Positions 42,943 to 51,926 of a DNA stretch of 64,000 bases are shown piece by piece; position 1 is the stretch's first letter, and each line of letters starts with the position of its first letter. The notes below the pieces were generated by a model that had not been told where the DNA came from, made no database searches, and saw only the letters and a list, made by a program, of their open reading frames with translations. Location of the stretch: positions 1,240,001-1,304,000 of the forward strand of contig NZ_CP093342.1 of NCBI RefSeq assembly GCF_022637555.1. The letters run 5' to 3'. The DNA is from Microbacterium sp. H1-D42 (GTDB lineage: Bacteria; Actinomycetota; Actinomycetes; Actinomycetales; Microbacteriaceae). Made by a program: the position numbers and the translations under genes.

Positions 42943-43983
42943 GTGTCTGACGTTCCCGAAATCACTCCAGAAGCGGTCGAGGCCGCAGTCGTCGCGGCGC
43001 TGGCCGCGATCACTGCATCGGCCGACACCGCGCAGCTGAAGGCCGCCCGCGCCGAGCACGTGGCAGAGGGCTCGCCCCTCGCCGTGCTGAACGCGTCGAT
43101 GCGCCAGGTCGCCCCCGAGCACAAGGCCGCGTTCGGCAAGCTCATCGGGCAGGGGAGAGGCCGCGTGACGCAGGCACTCGCCGCCAAGGAGGCCGAGCTC
43201 GCCGAAGCCGAGACCGCAGCGCGACTCGAGGCGGAGCGGGTCGACATCACGGCGCTCGCATCGCGCTCGCGCGTCGGCGCCAGGCATCCGCTCCCGCTCC
43301 TGCAGGAGCAGATCAGCGACATCTTCGTCGGCATGGGCTGGGAGATCGCAGAGGGACCGGAGCTCGAGCACGAGTGGTTCAACTTCGATGCCCTGAACTT
43401 CGACGAGGACCACCCGGCGCGTCAGGAGCAAGACACCTTCTACGTCGACCCCACCTCGCGCCACCTCGTGATGCGCACGCACACCAGCCCCGTGCAGGTG
43501 CGCTCGATGCTCGACCGTGAGGTGCCGATCTACGTGCTGTGTCCCGGCCGGGTCTACCGCACCGACGAGTTCGATGCGACGCACCTGCCGGTGTTCACCC
43601 AGGTCGAGGGCCTGGTCGTCGACAAGGGCATCACGATGGCCCACCTGAAGGGAACGCTCGACCACCTCGCGCGCCAGCTCTTCGGCTCCGAGGCCAAGAC
43701 GCGCCTGCGGACCAACTACTTCCCGTTCACCGAGCCCTCCGCGGAGTTCGATCTGTGGCATCCGACCTTCAAGGGCGGCGCGCAGTGGATCGAATGGGGC
43801 GGCTGCGGCATGGTCAATCCCAACGTGCTTCGGGCGGCGGGCATCGACCCCGAGGTGTACAGCGGGTTCGCCTTCGGCATCGGCGTCGAGCGCGCCCTGA
43901 TGTTCCGCAGCGATGTGAAGGACATGCGCGACATGGCCGAGGGTGATGTGCGCTTCAGCGAGCAGTTCGGGATGGTGGTGTGA
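42943..43983 (+). CDS. pheS: phenylalanyl-tRNA synthetase alpha subunit
   Basis: The catalytic subunit of the heterotetrameric class II enzyme. The 346-residue protein has an N-terminal coiled-coil region (about 1-95) that binds tRNA. It then shows motif 1 around HPLPLLQEQISDIFVGMGWE, motif 2 with YRTDEFDATHLPVFTQVEGLV, and motif 3 with FGIGVERALM near the end. The GTG start is supported by the -10 spacing. The stop TGA shares its A with the pheT ATG (TGATG). Confidence 0.96.
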   Translation: MSDVPEITPEAVEAAVVAALAAITASADTAQLKAARAEHVAEGSPLAVLNASMRQVAPEHKAAFGKLIGQGRGRVTQALAAKEAELAEAETAARLEAERVDITALASRSRVGARHPLPLLQEQISDIFVGMGWEIAEGPELEHEWFNFDALNFDEDHPARQEQDTFYVDPTSRHLVMRTHTSPVQVRSMLDREVPIYVLCPGRVYRTDEFDATHLPVFTQVEGLVVDKGITMAHLKGTLDHLARQLFGSEAKTRLRTNYFPFTEPSAEFDLWHPTFKGGAQWIEWGGCGMVNPNVLRAAGIDPEVYSGFAFGIGVERALMFRSDVKDMRDMAEGDVRFSEQFGMVV

Positions 43984-46496
43984 TGCGCGTTCCGCTTTCG
44001 TGGCTGCGTGAATACGTCGAGGTGGCCGCAGACGCCACTCCGGAGGACGTTCTCGCGTCGTTCGTGTCGGTCGGCTTCGAAGAGGAGGACATCCACCGCT
44101 TCGAGATCACTGGCCCGGTCGTGGTCGGTCAGGTGCTCTCCATCGAGCCCGAGCCGCAGAAGAACGGCAAGACGATCAACTGGTGCCAGGTCGATGTCGG
44201 CGCAGCGAACGGCGGCGTGCGAGGCATCGTCTGCGGTGCGCACAACTTCGTCGTCGGCGACAAGGTCGTGGTCTCCCTGCCGGGGGCTGTGCTGCCCGGC
44301 CCGTTCCCGATCGCGGCACGCAAGACGTACGGTCACGTCTCGGACGGCATGATCGCCTCGGCCCGCGAGCTCGGCCTCGGCGACGAGCATGACGGAATCA
44401 TCGTGCTCTCGACGCTGGGTCTTGACCCTGAGGTCGGATCGGATGCCATCGAGCTGCTGCACCTGGACGACATCGCCGTCGAGGTGAACGTCACCCCTGA
44501 TCGCGGCTACGCGTTCTCGCTGCGCGGGCTCGCGCGCGAGTACTCGCACGCCACGGGTGCGGCCTTCCGCGACCCCGCCGAGCGCGATTTCGCCGAGCTT
44601 CAGCCGGGTTCCGGCTTCTCGATCAGCGTCGATGACCGCAGCCCGATCCGCGGCAACATCGGTGCGCGCGAGTTCGTCGCCCGCGTGGTCCGCGGCGTCG
44701 ACCCGTCCCGCCAGACTCCGCCGTGGATGATCGCGCGGCTGGCACTCGCCGGGATGCGCTCGCTCGGCGTTCTCATCGACATCACCAACTACGTCATGCT
44801 TGAGCTCGGCAACCCCGTGCACGGCTACGATCTCGACAAGCTCAACGGCGGCATCGTCGTGCGGCGCGCGAACGAAGGCGAGCGGATGACGACGCTCGAT
44901 GGTCAGGATCGAGCCCTGCACACCGATGACCTGCTCATCACCGACGGCTCGGGTGCGATCGGACTGGCCGGCGTCATGGGCGGCGGCACCACCGAGATGA
45001 GCGACACGACCCGCAATGTGCTGGTCGAGGCGGCCAGCTTCGACCCGATCACGATCGCGCGCTCCGCACGTCGGCACAAGCTGCCGAGCGAAGCGTCCAA
45101 GCGCTTCGAGCGCGGCACCGACCCGCTGATCCCCTTCGTCGCGGCACGCCGCGTGGCCGACCTGATGGTAGAGCTCGCCGGTGGCACGCTGACCGATGAG
45201 GGCGGCGCGCTGTACGCCGACGTCGAGATCGCCGGCATCGACCTGCCGCGTGGCTTCACGCAGGGCGTCATCGGCGTGGACTACACCGACGACGAGGTCG
45301 TCGGTGCGCTGCAGACGATCGGTGCCGAAGTCGACGCCGCTGCTGATGGCGACGGTGGCTGGCTCGTCATCCCGCCGAGCTGGCGCCCCGACCTCACCGA
45401 CAAGTGGACTCTTGTCGAAGAGGTGGCTCGCATCCACGGACTCGACCGCATCCCGTCGGTGCTGCCGACTCCGCCGTCCGGCCGTGGATACACGGCGCTG
45501 CAGCAGGGGCGCAAGCGCGTGGCGGATGCCCTCGCAGCTTCCGGCCTCGTCGAGACGCCGTCCTTCCCGTTCACATCCGAGGAGCTCAACGACCTGCACG
45601 GCTCCGCGTCGGGTGAGCACCTGCCCAGCATCCGCCTGGCGAACGCGCTTGACGGACAGGCGCCGTTCCTGCGCCGCTCGCTGCTGCCCGCCCTGGTGCA
45701 GACCGCGCACCGCAACATCTCCCGCGGTCTGGTCGACCTCGGCGTCTTCGAGATCGGCTCGGTCTTCACCCCAGAGCCCGGCGTCGAGTACGGCACCGAC
45801 TTCATCCCGCCCCTAGGGCAGCGCCCGAGCGACGAGACGCTTGCCGAACTGAACGCGGCGATCCCGCCGCAGCCGCGTCACGTGGCCGTGCTGCTCGCCG
45901 GCAACATCACGCCGCGCCAGCCGGGTCGCTCCGCGGAGCACGTCGACCTGTCGGACGCTCTGGATGCGGTTCGAGTGATCGGCGTCGCCGCCGGCGCCGC
46001 GATCGACGTGACGCAGACGCAGCGTGCGGCCCTGCACCCGGGACGCGCCGGTTCGCTGAGCGTGCGCGGTGAGCAGATCGGATTCGTCGGCGAACTGCAC
46101 CCGCAGGTCTCGGCAGACGCCGACCTTCTTGGCCGCGTGATCGTCGTCGAGCTCGACCTCGACCGCCTGCTGACGCTGGCGGGGGAGCGTGTCGTCGCCG
46201 AATCGCTGTCGACGTTCCCTGCGGCCACGCAGGACGTCTCGCTCGTCGTCGGCGTCGAGGTCCCGGCATCCGAGGTCCGCGCCGCTCTGATCGAGGGTGC
46301 AGGAGACCTGCTCGAATCGGCTCGACTCGTCGACGACTACCGCGGCGAAGGTCTGGACGAGGGCAAGAAGAGCCTCAGCTACGCGCTGCGATTCCGGGCA
46401 TCCGATCGCACCCTCACGGCCGCAGAGGCGACCGAGGCGAAGCTCGCCGGTGTCGCCGTCGCGACCGAGCGCTTCGGCGCCGGCATCCGCGACTGA
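43983..46496 (+). CDS. pheT: phenylalanyl-tRNA synthetase beta subunit
   Basis: The 837-residue partner of PheS. It begins MRVPLSWLREYVEV. An EMAP-type tRNA-binding domain (about 40-150, VVVGQVLSIEPEPQKNGK), the B3/B4 editing domain, the B5 domain (IDLPRGFTQGVIGVDYTDDEVVGALQTIG) and a C-terminal anticodon-binding FDX-ACB domain (STFPAATQDVSLVV... SLSYALRFRASDRTLTAAEA) are recognisable in order. The start overlaps the pheS stop, keeping subunit ratios equal. Confidence 0.96.
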   Translation: MRVPLSWLREYVEVAADATPEDVLASFVSVGFEEEDIHRFEITGPVVVGQVLSIEPEPQKNGKTINWCQVDVGAANGGVRGIVCGAHNFVVGDKVVVSLPGAVLPGPFPIAARKTYGHVSDGMIASARELGLGDEHDGIIVLSTLGLDPEVGSDAIELLHLDDIAVEVNVTPDRGYAFSLRGLAREYSHATGAAFRDPAERDFAELQPGSGFSISVDDRSPIRGNIGAREFVARVVRGVDPSRQTPPWMIARLALAGMRSLGVLIDITNYVMLELGNPVHGYDLDKLNGGIVVRRANEGERMTTLDGQDRALHTDDLLITDGSGAIGLAGVMGGGTTEMSDTTRNVLVEAASFDPITIARSARRHKLPSEASKRFERGTDPLIPFVAARRVADLMVELAGGTLTDEGGALYADVEIAGIDLPRGFTQGVIGVDYTDDEVVGALQTIGAEVDAAADGDGGWLVIPPSWRPDLTDKWTLVEEVARIHGLDRIPSVLPTPPSGRGYTALQQGRKRVADALAASGLVETPSFPFTSEELNDLHGSASGEHLPSIRLANALDGQAPFLRRSLLPALVQTAHRNISRGLVDLGVFEIGSVFTPEPGVEYGTDFIPPLGQRPSDETLAELNAAIPPQPRHVAVLLAGNITPRQPGRSAEHVDLSDALDAVRVIGVAAGAAIDVTQTQRAALHPGRAGSLSVRGEQIGFVGELHPQVSADADLLGRVIVVELDLDRLLTLAGERVVAESLSTFPAATQDVSLVVGVEVPASEVRAALIEGAGDLLESARLVDDYRGEGLDEGKKSLSYALRFRASDRTLTAAEATEAKLAGVAVATERFGAGIRD

Positions 46497-46509
46497 GCGC
46501 ACGCCGGGT

Positions 46510-46541
46510 CATGGGAACGGGCCACTAGGCTCGTTCCCATG
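46510..46541 (+). promoter_or_regulatory. 10-bp inverted repeat flanking the -10 box and start codon of the PNPOx gene
   Basis: CATGGGAACG (46510-46519) and CGTTCCCATG (46532-46541) are exact inverted arms. The 12-nt spacer contains TAGGCT (46526-46531), the -10 box, and the right arm ends in the ATG (46539-46541). It could be an operator or an mRNA/DNA structure blocking initiation. Confidence 0.6.
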
Positions 46542-47123
46542 ACCGACGGCGCCTGGTTGCGTTCCCTGCCGAGTCTGGCCGGCGTCGCGCCGGCATTCGA
46601 TCCGGTTGGCCTCCCGGCCGATCCCGTCGCGCTGTTCGACGCGTGGCTCGCGGATGCTGTCGCGCTCGGCGTCCCCGAACCGCACGCCATGACCTTGGCG
46701 ACGGTCGATGCGGACGGGGTTCCGGATGCCCGCACGCTGATCCTCAAGGGCGTCAGCGAACGGGGCTGGGCGTTCGCGGGCCATCGCACTTCTGCCAAAG
46801 GGCGACAGCTCGCGGCGAACCCCGCCGCCGCGCTGAGCTTCTGGTGGCAGCCGATCGTGCGCGCCGTCCGGGTGCGCGGGCGTGTCGAGCCGGCATCCGA
46901 CGCCGAGAGCGCGGCCGATCTCGCGGCGCGCTCCGCCGCGGCCCGCTCGGGGATCGAGCCTGGGGAGTGGATGCTGTGGCGTGTCGTCCCGGAGCGGGTG
47001 GAGTTCTGGCAGGGCAGGCCGGACCGTGACCACGTGCGGGTCGTGTACCGCCGTGACGTGGACGGCTGGAACCATGACGTGCTGCGGGCGGAGTCCGCGG
47101 CCGAGGAGGAGGCACGACGATGA
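46539..47123 (+). CDS. pdxH: pyridoxamine 5'-phosphate oxidase family protein (PdxH-like)
   Basis: A 194-residue FMN-binding split-barrel protein. EPHAMTLATVDADGVPDARTLILKGV, FAGHRTSAKGRQLAANPAAALSFWW, VRVRGRVE and WQGRPDRDHVRVVYRR follow the PdxH pattern, in which pyridoxine/pyridoxamine phosphate is oxidised to PLP. It is a little shorter than E. coli PdxH (218 residues) and lacks part of its N-terminal arm. It is translated together with the cupin gene (ATGA overlap). PdxH is likely, but a related flavin enzyme is possible. Confidence 0.75.
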   Translation: MTDGAWLRSLPSLAGVAPAFDPVGLPADPVALFDAWLADAVALGVPEPHAMTLATVDADGVPDARTLILKGVSERGWAFAGHRTSAKGRQLAANPAAALSFWWQPIVRAVRVRGRVEPASDAESAADLAARSAAARSGIEPGEWMLWRVVPERVEFWQGRPDRDHVRVVYRRDVDGWNHDVLRAESAAEEEARR

Positions 47124-47548
47124 GCGACTACCAGGTGACCCGGATCGGCGCGCCGGAGCAGTGGCGCGACTTCCACGGCGGTTTCGATGAGACCCGCGCG
47201 CGCGACGGTCGGCGCGTCATCGACCACGAGCTGACCATGCAGTACATCGGGATGACGGCGAACGCGCTGGTGCCAGGCGAGGAGGCCGGGTACTGGCACG
47301 TGCACGAGAAGATCGAGGAGATGTACGTCTTCCTCGCCGGTCGTGGCCAGATGGGCCTGGATGACGACGTCGTGGATGTCGAGGCCGGCACCGTCGTGCG
47401 CGTCGGGCAAGGCGTCTGGCGCACCTGGCGTGCGGCACCGGACAGCCAAAGCGAGCTGCGCTGGCTGTGCATCCGCGCCGGCGGTGAGCAACTGCCGCAC
47501 ATGCCGGACGACAGCAGGCGCGGCCCCGATCGCCCGATGCCCTGGTGA
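47120..47548 (+). CDS. cupin-domain protein
   Basis: A 142-residue single-domain cupin. The first metal motif is visible as GYWHVHEKIEEMYVFLAGRGQMGLDD (His, His and Glu ligands). The second motif is weak (GQGVWRTWRAAP) because the usual histidine is missing. Substrate and reaction cannot be stated. It overlaps the PNPOx gene by 4 nt and is very likely made with it. The C-terminus is polar. Confidence 0.78.
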   Translation: MSDYQVTRIGAPEQWRDFHGGFDETRARDGRRVIDHELTMQYIGMTANALVPGEEAGYWHVHEKIEEMYVFLAGRGQMGLDDDVVDVEAGTVVRVGQGVWRTWRAAPDSQSELRWLCIRAGGEQLPHMPDDSRRGPDRPMPW

Positions 47549-47617
47549 GACGCCGCGGCGCTCCGCCGTCAGCGGAATCGCTTGCGCGCCGCGCCGGATG
47601 CCGATGGCATTGATCTC

Positions 47618-48574
47618 ATGACTCAGGTGCTCGTGCTCGGCGGAACAGGGTGGCTCTCGGGACGGATCGCGCGGCGCTGGCGCGATGCCGGCGCCCAGGT
47701 CACATGCCTGGCGCGGGGAGAGCGACCGTCCCCGAACGGCACGCTGCTGCTGCGCGGCGATCGCGATGACACGCAGGTCTTCGATGACCTGCGCCTCAGG
47801 CAGTGGGATGAGGTCGTCGACGTCTCATCACGGGCTGACCATGTGCAGGCCGCGGTCGCCGCCCTCGGGCCGGTCGCCGGCCGCTGGACGTACATCTCGT
47901 CGCTGTCGGTGTACTCCGACGACGTCACGGTCGGCGGTGACGAGTCCGCACCGCGTCATGCGCCGGCGCAGCCGGGCGATGAGTACGAGTACGGCGCGCA
48001 GAAGGTCGCTGCCGAAGACGCCGTGCAGACACTCGGCGACCGCGCGGCGATCATCCGGCCAGGGCTGATCGTCGGTGCGGGCGACGGCAGTGACCGATTC
48101 GGCTACTGGGCGGCGGCGTTCGCGCGCGCAGGGGATGGGCCAGTGCTGCTGCCGCCGACGGAGGGCGCGTCCACGCAGGTGATCGACGTCGAGGACGTCG
48201 CGGACTTCGCGCTGATCGCACCTGCCGGCCGCGCCGTGAACGCCATCGGCGACCAGCATCCGCTCGGCGAGGTGCTGCAGGCCATCCGCACTGCCGCCGG
48301 GCACACCGGCGAGGTCGTCACCGTCAGCGCCGAGCGGCTGCTCGAGCAGGACGTCAACCACTGGATGGGGGAGCGGTCTCTGCCGCTCTGGCTGCCAGAC
48401 GACATGCCCGGCTTCATGACCCACAGCAACGCCGCGTACCGCGCAGCGGGCGGAGAGCTGCGCCCGCTCGAGGACACGATCGCCGACGTGCTCGCCGACG
48501 AGCGGGAGCGCGGCGTCGATCGCGAGCGTCGGTCGGGACTGAGCCGCGCAGAGGAACTCGCGCTGCTGGGCTGA
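47618..48574 (+). CDS. NAD(P)-dependent epimerase/dehydratase (extended SDR)
   Basis: A 318-residue Rossmann-fold protein. The nucleotide-binding motif VLVLGGTGWLSGRIARRW is at the N-terminus, and YISSLSVYSDD with a later YEYGAQKVAAED gives the Ser-Tyr-Lys region of extended SDRs (the Tyr-x3-Lys spacing is YGAQK). The second half (SAERLLEQDVNHWMGERSLPLWLP) is the substrate-binding part. The sugar or nucleotide substrate is unknown. ATG 47618 is preferred; the frame extends to 47582. Its closest neighbours offer no pathway clue. Confidence 0.8.
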   Translation: MTQVLVLGGTGWLSGRIARRWRDAGAQVTCLARGERPSPNGTLLLRGDRDDTQVFDDLRLRQWDEVVDVSSRADHVQAAVAALGPVAGRWTYISSLSVYSDDVTVGGDESAPRHAPAQPGDEYEYGAQKVAAEDAVQTLGDRAAIIRPGLIVGAGDGSDRFGYWAAAFARAGDGPVLLPPTEGASTQVIDVEDVADFALIAPAGRAVNAIGDQHPLGEVLQAIRTAAGHTGEVVTVSAERLLEQDVNHWMGERSLPLWLPDDMPGFMTHSNAAYRAAGGELRPLEDTIADVLADERERGVDRERRSGLSRAEELALLG

Positions 48575-48609
48575 CCATCCTCGATTTGCGGATGCCGGCG
48601 GCGAGCCGA

Positions 48610-48615
48610 TAACCT
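48610..48615 (+). promoter_or_regulatory. -10 box TAACCT of the Arg-rich leader ORF (leaderless)
   Basis: TAACCT ends 6 nt before ATG 48622, the same geometry as for the leaderless protein genes around it. Confidence 0.6.
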
Positions 48616-48621
48616 CGCGGC

Positions 48622-48705
48622 ATGCCTTCGGCCCAGCACCTGCTCTCGACGCGCGCTCCGCGTGTCGCTGTGCTGCGCCGACGCCGCGCCGGCCGCCGAC
48701 TCTAG
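48622..48705 (+). CDS. arginine-rich leader peptide upstream of argC (27 residues)
   Basis: A short ORF that starts MPSAQHLL and ends LRRRRAGRRL. Eight of 27 codons are arginine, six of them in the last nine codons. It has its own leaderless promoter and lies 103 nt before argC. The segment after its stop can form one of two exclusive hairpins (see the next entry). I infer a leader peptide that senses arginyl-tRNA supply for the arg operon. No similarity to a named family was used; CGC/CGA codon choice and position are the evidence. Confidence 0.6.
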   Translation: MPSAQHLLSTRAPRVAVLRRRRAGRRL

Positions 48706-48801
48706 GCGACCCCGCGCAGCCTGTGCCGTCGTGGCATGAGGTCGGATGCCGGGTCGCCGCCCCGGCCAGGCCCGTCATCGGGCGCACACCGACCGTTAAG
48801 G
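48705..48801 (+). promoter_or_regulatory. possible attenuator and second promoter before argC
   Basis: GGCGACCC (48705-48712, overlapping the leader stop) can pair with GGGTCGCC (48751-48758). Alternatively GCCGGG (48748-48753) pairs with CCCGGC (48761-48766). The two structures share bases and exclude each other. A third small hairpin uses GCCCG and CGGGC near 48769-48782. TAAGGT (48796-48801) is a -10 box 6 nt before the argC ATG. Confidence 0.5.
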
Positions 48802-48807
48802 TAGAAG

Positions 48808-49861
48808 CATGACGTATACCGTCGCCGTCTCCGGCGCATCCGGCTATGCGGGGGGCGAGATCCTGCGGCTCCTCGCAGCCCATCCGGACATCGACATCCG
48901 CACAGTGACCGCGCACTCGACCGCCGGCCAGCTGCTCGCAGAGCACCAGCCGCACCTGCGCTCGCTTGCACACCTCGAACTGCAGCCCACCACTCCCGAG
49001 ATCCTCGCGGGGCACGACATCGTCTTCCTCGCACTGCCGCACGGCCAATCGGGGAAGTACACCGATGCGCTCGGCGACACCCCGCTCGTCATCGACGCGG
49101 GTGCGGATCACCGCCTCACCTCACAGGACGCCTGGGATGCCTTCTACGGCGGCCACTTCCACGAGCCATGGGCGTACGGCGTCCCGGAGCTGCTCGTGAA
49201 CGGCGGCAAGCAGCGCGACAGCCTGCGCGGCGCGACCCGCATCGCGGCCCCTGGATGCAACGCGTCGACGGTCAGCCTGAGCCTGGCCCCCGGCGTCGCG
49301 GCCGGAGTCATCGACCCGTCCGACATCGTCACGATGCTGGCCGTCGGGCCCTCCGGCGCGGGCAAGAGCCTCAAGCCGCACCTGCTCGGCAGCGAACTCC
49401 TCGGCACCGCCAATCCGTATGCGGTCGGCGGCACGCACCGGCACATCCCTGAGATCCGGCAGGCGCTCGCCGCGGCCGGCGGAGTGCCGGCCGATGGCAT
49501 CCGCATCTCCTTCACTCCAGTGCTCGTGCCGATGGCGCGGGGCATCCTCGCCACCTCCACCGCACCGATCGCGGAGGGCATCACCGACGCCCAGATCCGT
49601 GATGCCTGGCAGAGCGCCTACGGCGACGAGAAGTTCGTGCAGCTGCTGCCCGAGGGGTCGTACCCCCGCACCGCAGACGTGCTCGGCGCCAACACCGCAC
49701 TGCTGGGCCTCGCGATCGATCGCGAGGCGAACCGCGTCACGGTCGTCACGGCGGTCGACAACCTCGTCAAGGGCACTGCCGGTGCCGCCATCCAGTCCAT
49801 GAACCTCGCGCTCGGCCTTCCAGAGGACCGCGCACTCACTGTGAACGGAGTAGCGCCGTGA
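48808..49861 (+). CDS. argC: N-acetyl-gamma-glutamyl-phosphate reductase
   Basis: ArgC reduces N-acetylglutamyl phosphate to the semialdehyde with NADPH. The roughly 350-residue protein has the Rossmann motif [18 protein letters not shown], the GADHRL region, the catalytic cysteine in AAPGCNAST, and the later HRHIPEI motif with an essential histidine. The ATG lies 6 nt after the TAAGGT box. It opens an operon of six overlapping arg genes (GTGA junction with argJ). Confidence 0.95.
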
Positions 49862-51015
49862 GCGTCACCGCACCCCAGGGCTTCGAGGCGGCAGGCGTCG
49901 CTGCGGGGCTGAAGTCCACCGGCAAGCCCGATGTCGCCGTCGTCGTCAACCGCGGCCCCCGCAAGGTCGGTGCGGCCGTCTTCACCACGAACCGCGCCAA
50001 GGCGAATCCGATCCTGTGGTCGGAGAAGGTGATCGCTGATCGCGTCGTCGAGGCGATCGTGCTGAACTCCGGCGGTGCGAACTGCTTCACCGGCTCGTTC
50101 GGGTTCCAGACCAGCCACCTCACCGCCGAGAAGGCGGCCGAACTGCTGCAGGTCAGTGCCGGCGACGTGCTCGTCTGCTCCACCGGCCTGATCGGCACCG
50201 GCGACGAGGTGTTCCGCGGCAAGGTGCTCGACGGCGTCGAGCGCGGCATCGCAGCGCTCAGCGCCGAAGGCGGGCAGTCAGCAGCCGAGGCGATCATGAC
50301 GACAGACACCGTCGCGAAGACGGCCACGGTCGCGCGAGACGGATGGACGATCGGCGGCATGGCCAAGGGCGCAGGCATGCTCGCGCCAGGCCTGGCGACG
50401 ATGCTCGTCGTGCTCACCACCGATGCGGATCTCGACGCGGCGGAAGCGGATGCTGTGCTGCGCCGCGCCACCGGCGTCACCTTCGACCGGCTCGACTCCG
50501 ACGGATGCATGTCGACGAACGATCAGGTCACACTGCTCGCGAACGGTGCCAGTGGCATCCGTCCCGACCTGGACGACTTCGCCGCCGCTCTCACCGCGCT
50601 CAGCCGCGAGCTCGCCGAGAAGCTGCAGCAGGACGCCGAGGGCGCAAGCCACGACATCACCATCGAGGTGAAGAACGCCGCGACCGAGATCGATGCGGTC
50701 GAGGTGGGACGCTCTGTCGCGCGGAACAACCTGTTCAAGGCCGCCATCTTCGGCAACGACCCGAACTGGGGCCGCGTGCTCGCGGCGATCGGCACCACCA
50801 CGGCCGAGTTCGACCCCTACGACGTCGACGTGTCGATGAACGGCGTGCGCGTGTGCAGCGCCGGCGGCCCAGACCGTCCCCGCGAAGAAGTCGACCTCAC
50901 CCCGCGCGCGACGCACCTCGAGATCGACCTGAAGTCCGGCGACGCGACCGCCACGATCCTCACCAACGACCTGACCCACGACTACGTGCACGAGAACAGC
51001 GCCTACGCCTCATGA
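49858..51015 (+). CDS. argJ: bifunctional ornithine acetyltransferase / N-acetylglutamate synthase
   Basis: ArgJ moves the acetyl group from N-acetylornithine to glutamate, so the pathway is cyclic. The 385-residue precursor cleaves itself between Ala180 and Thr181 ([15 protein letters not shown]); the new N-terminal Thr is the nucleophile. [13 protein letters not shown] and [15 protein letters not shown] also match the family. The GTG start overlaps the argC stop. Whether it also uses acetyl-CoA (bifunctional form) cannot be decided from the sequence. Confidence 0.95.
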   Translation: MSVTAPQGFEAAGVAAGLKSTGKPDVAVVVNRGPRKVGAAVFTTNRAKANPILWSEKVIADRVVEAIVLNSGGANCFTGSFGFQTSHLTAEKAAELLQVSAGDVLVCSTGLIGTGDEVFRGKVLDGVERGIAALSAEGGQSAAEAIMTTDTVAKTATVARDGWTIGGMAKGAGMLAPGLATMLVVLTTDADLDAAEADAVLRRATGVTFDRLDSDGCMSTNDQVTLLANGASGIRPDLDDFAAALTALSRELAEKLQQDAEGASHDITIEVKNAATEIDAVEVGRSVARNNLFKAAIFGNDPNWGRVLAAIGTTTAEFDPYDVDVSMNGVRVCSAGGPDRPREEVDLTPRATHLEIDLKSGDATATILTNDLTHDYVHENSAYAS

Positions 51016-51926
51016 CAGACCTTCAGGACACCGCCCCAGAGGAAGCCGCCGACAAGGCAGCCACCCTCATCGAATCGCTGCCTTGGCTGAAGAGGTTCCG
51101 CGACCAGATCGTCGTCGTCAAGTACGGCGGCAACGCGATGGTGAGCGACGAGCTACAGGAGGCCTTCGCACAGGACATCGCCTACCTGCGCTACGTCGGC
51201 GTGCAGCCAGTGGTCGTGCACGGCGGCGGCCCGCAGATCTCCAACATGCTCGACCGCCTCGCGATCCCCAGTGAGTTCAAGGGCGGTTATCGGGTCACCA
51301 ACACCGAGGCGATCAGCGTCGTGCGCATGGTGCTCACCGGGCAGGTCAACCCGACCCTGGTGGCGAAGATCAACTCGCACGGTCCGATCGCGACCGGCCT
51401 GAGCGGCGAGGACGCCGGCCTGTTCGGCGGCCGCCGTCGCGGCGTGGTCATCGACGGCGAAGAGGTCGATCTCGGCCGGGTGGGCGACGTCGTACAGGTC
51501 GATCCGACCCCGGTGGTCGATCACCTGGCAGCAGGACGCATCCCCGTGGTCTCGTCGATCGCGCCCGACCTGGATCATCCAGGTCAGTCGCTGAACGTCA
51601 ACGCGGATGCCGCCGCGGCAGCATTGGCGATCGCACTCGGCGCCCGCAAGCTGGTCATCCTCACCGATGTCGCCGGCCTCTATGCGGACTGGCCGAACCG
51701 CGACTCACTGGTCTCGCACATCACGTCGACGGATCTCACGCAGATGCTGCCGAAGCTGGAATCGGGCATGATCCCGAAGATGCGCGCGTGCCTCGACGCC
51801 GTCGAGGGCGGAGTGGATGCTGCCGCCATCATCGACGGGCGAGTGCCGCACTCGGTGCTCGTCGAACTGTTCACCAGCAAGGGAATCGGCACGGAAGTCG
51901 TCGCCGGAGGGGCGGTCACCGCATGA
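51012..51926 (+). CDS. argB: acetylglutamate kinase
   Basis: ArgB phosphorylates N-acetylglutamate and is the usual feedback point for arginine. The 304-residue amino-acid-kinase-fold protein has [44 protein letters not shown] and [16 protein letters not shown]. The N-terminal extension of about 30 residues (ESLPWLKRF) is the kind found in arginine-sensitive hexameric enzymes. It overlaps argJ and argD by ATGA. Confidence 0.96.
   Translation: MTDLQDTAPEEAADKAATLIESLPWLKRFRDQIVVVKYGGNAMVSDELQEAFAQDIAYLRYVGVQPVVVHGGGPQISNMLDRLAIPSEFKGGYRVTNTEAISVVRMVLTGQVNPTLVAKINSHGPIATGLSGEDAGLFGGRRRGVVIDGEEVDLGRVGDVVQVDPTPVVDHLAAGRIPVVSSIAPDLDHPGQSLNVNADAAAAALAIALGARKLVILTDVAGLYADWPNRDSLVSHITSTDLTQMLPKLESGMIPKMRACLDAVEGGVDAAAIIDGRVPHSVLVELFTSKGIGTEVVAGGAVTA

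Noticed and set aside
48622..48705. Idea that the Arg-rich ORF is just a remnant of the epimerase gene or random
   Set aside because: It has its own -10 box at the exact leaderless spacing and lies beyond the epimerase stop; I kept it as a leader ORF with moderate confidence.
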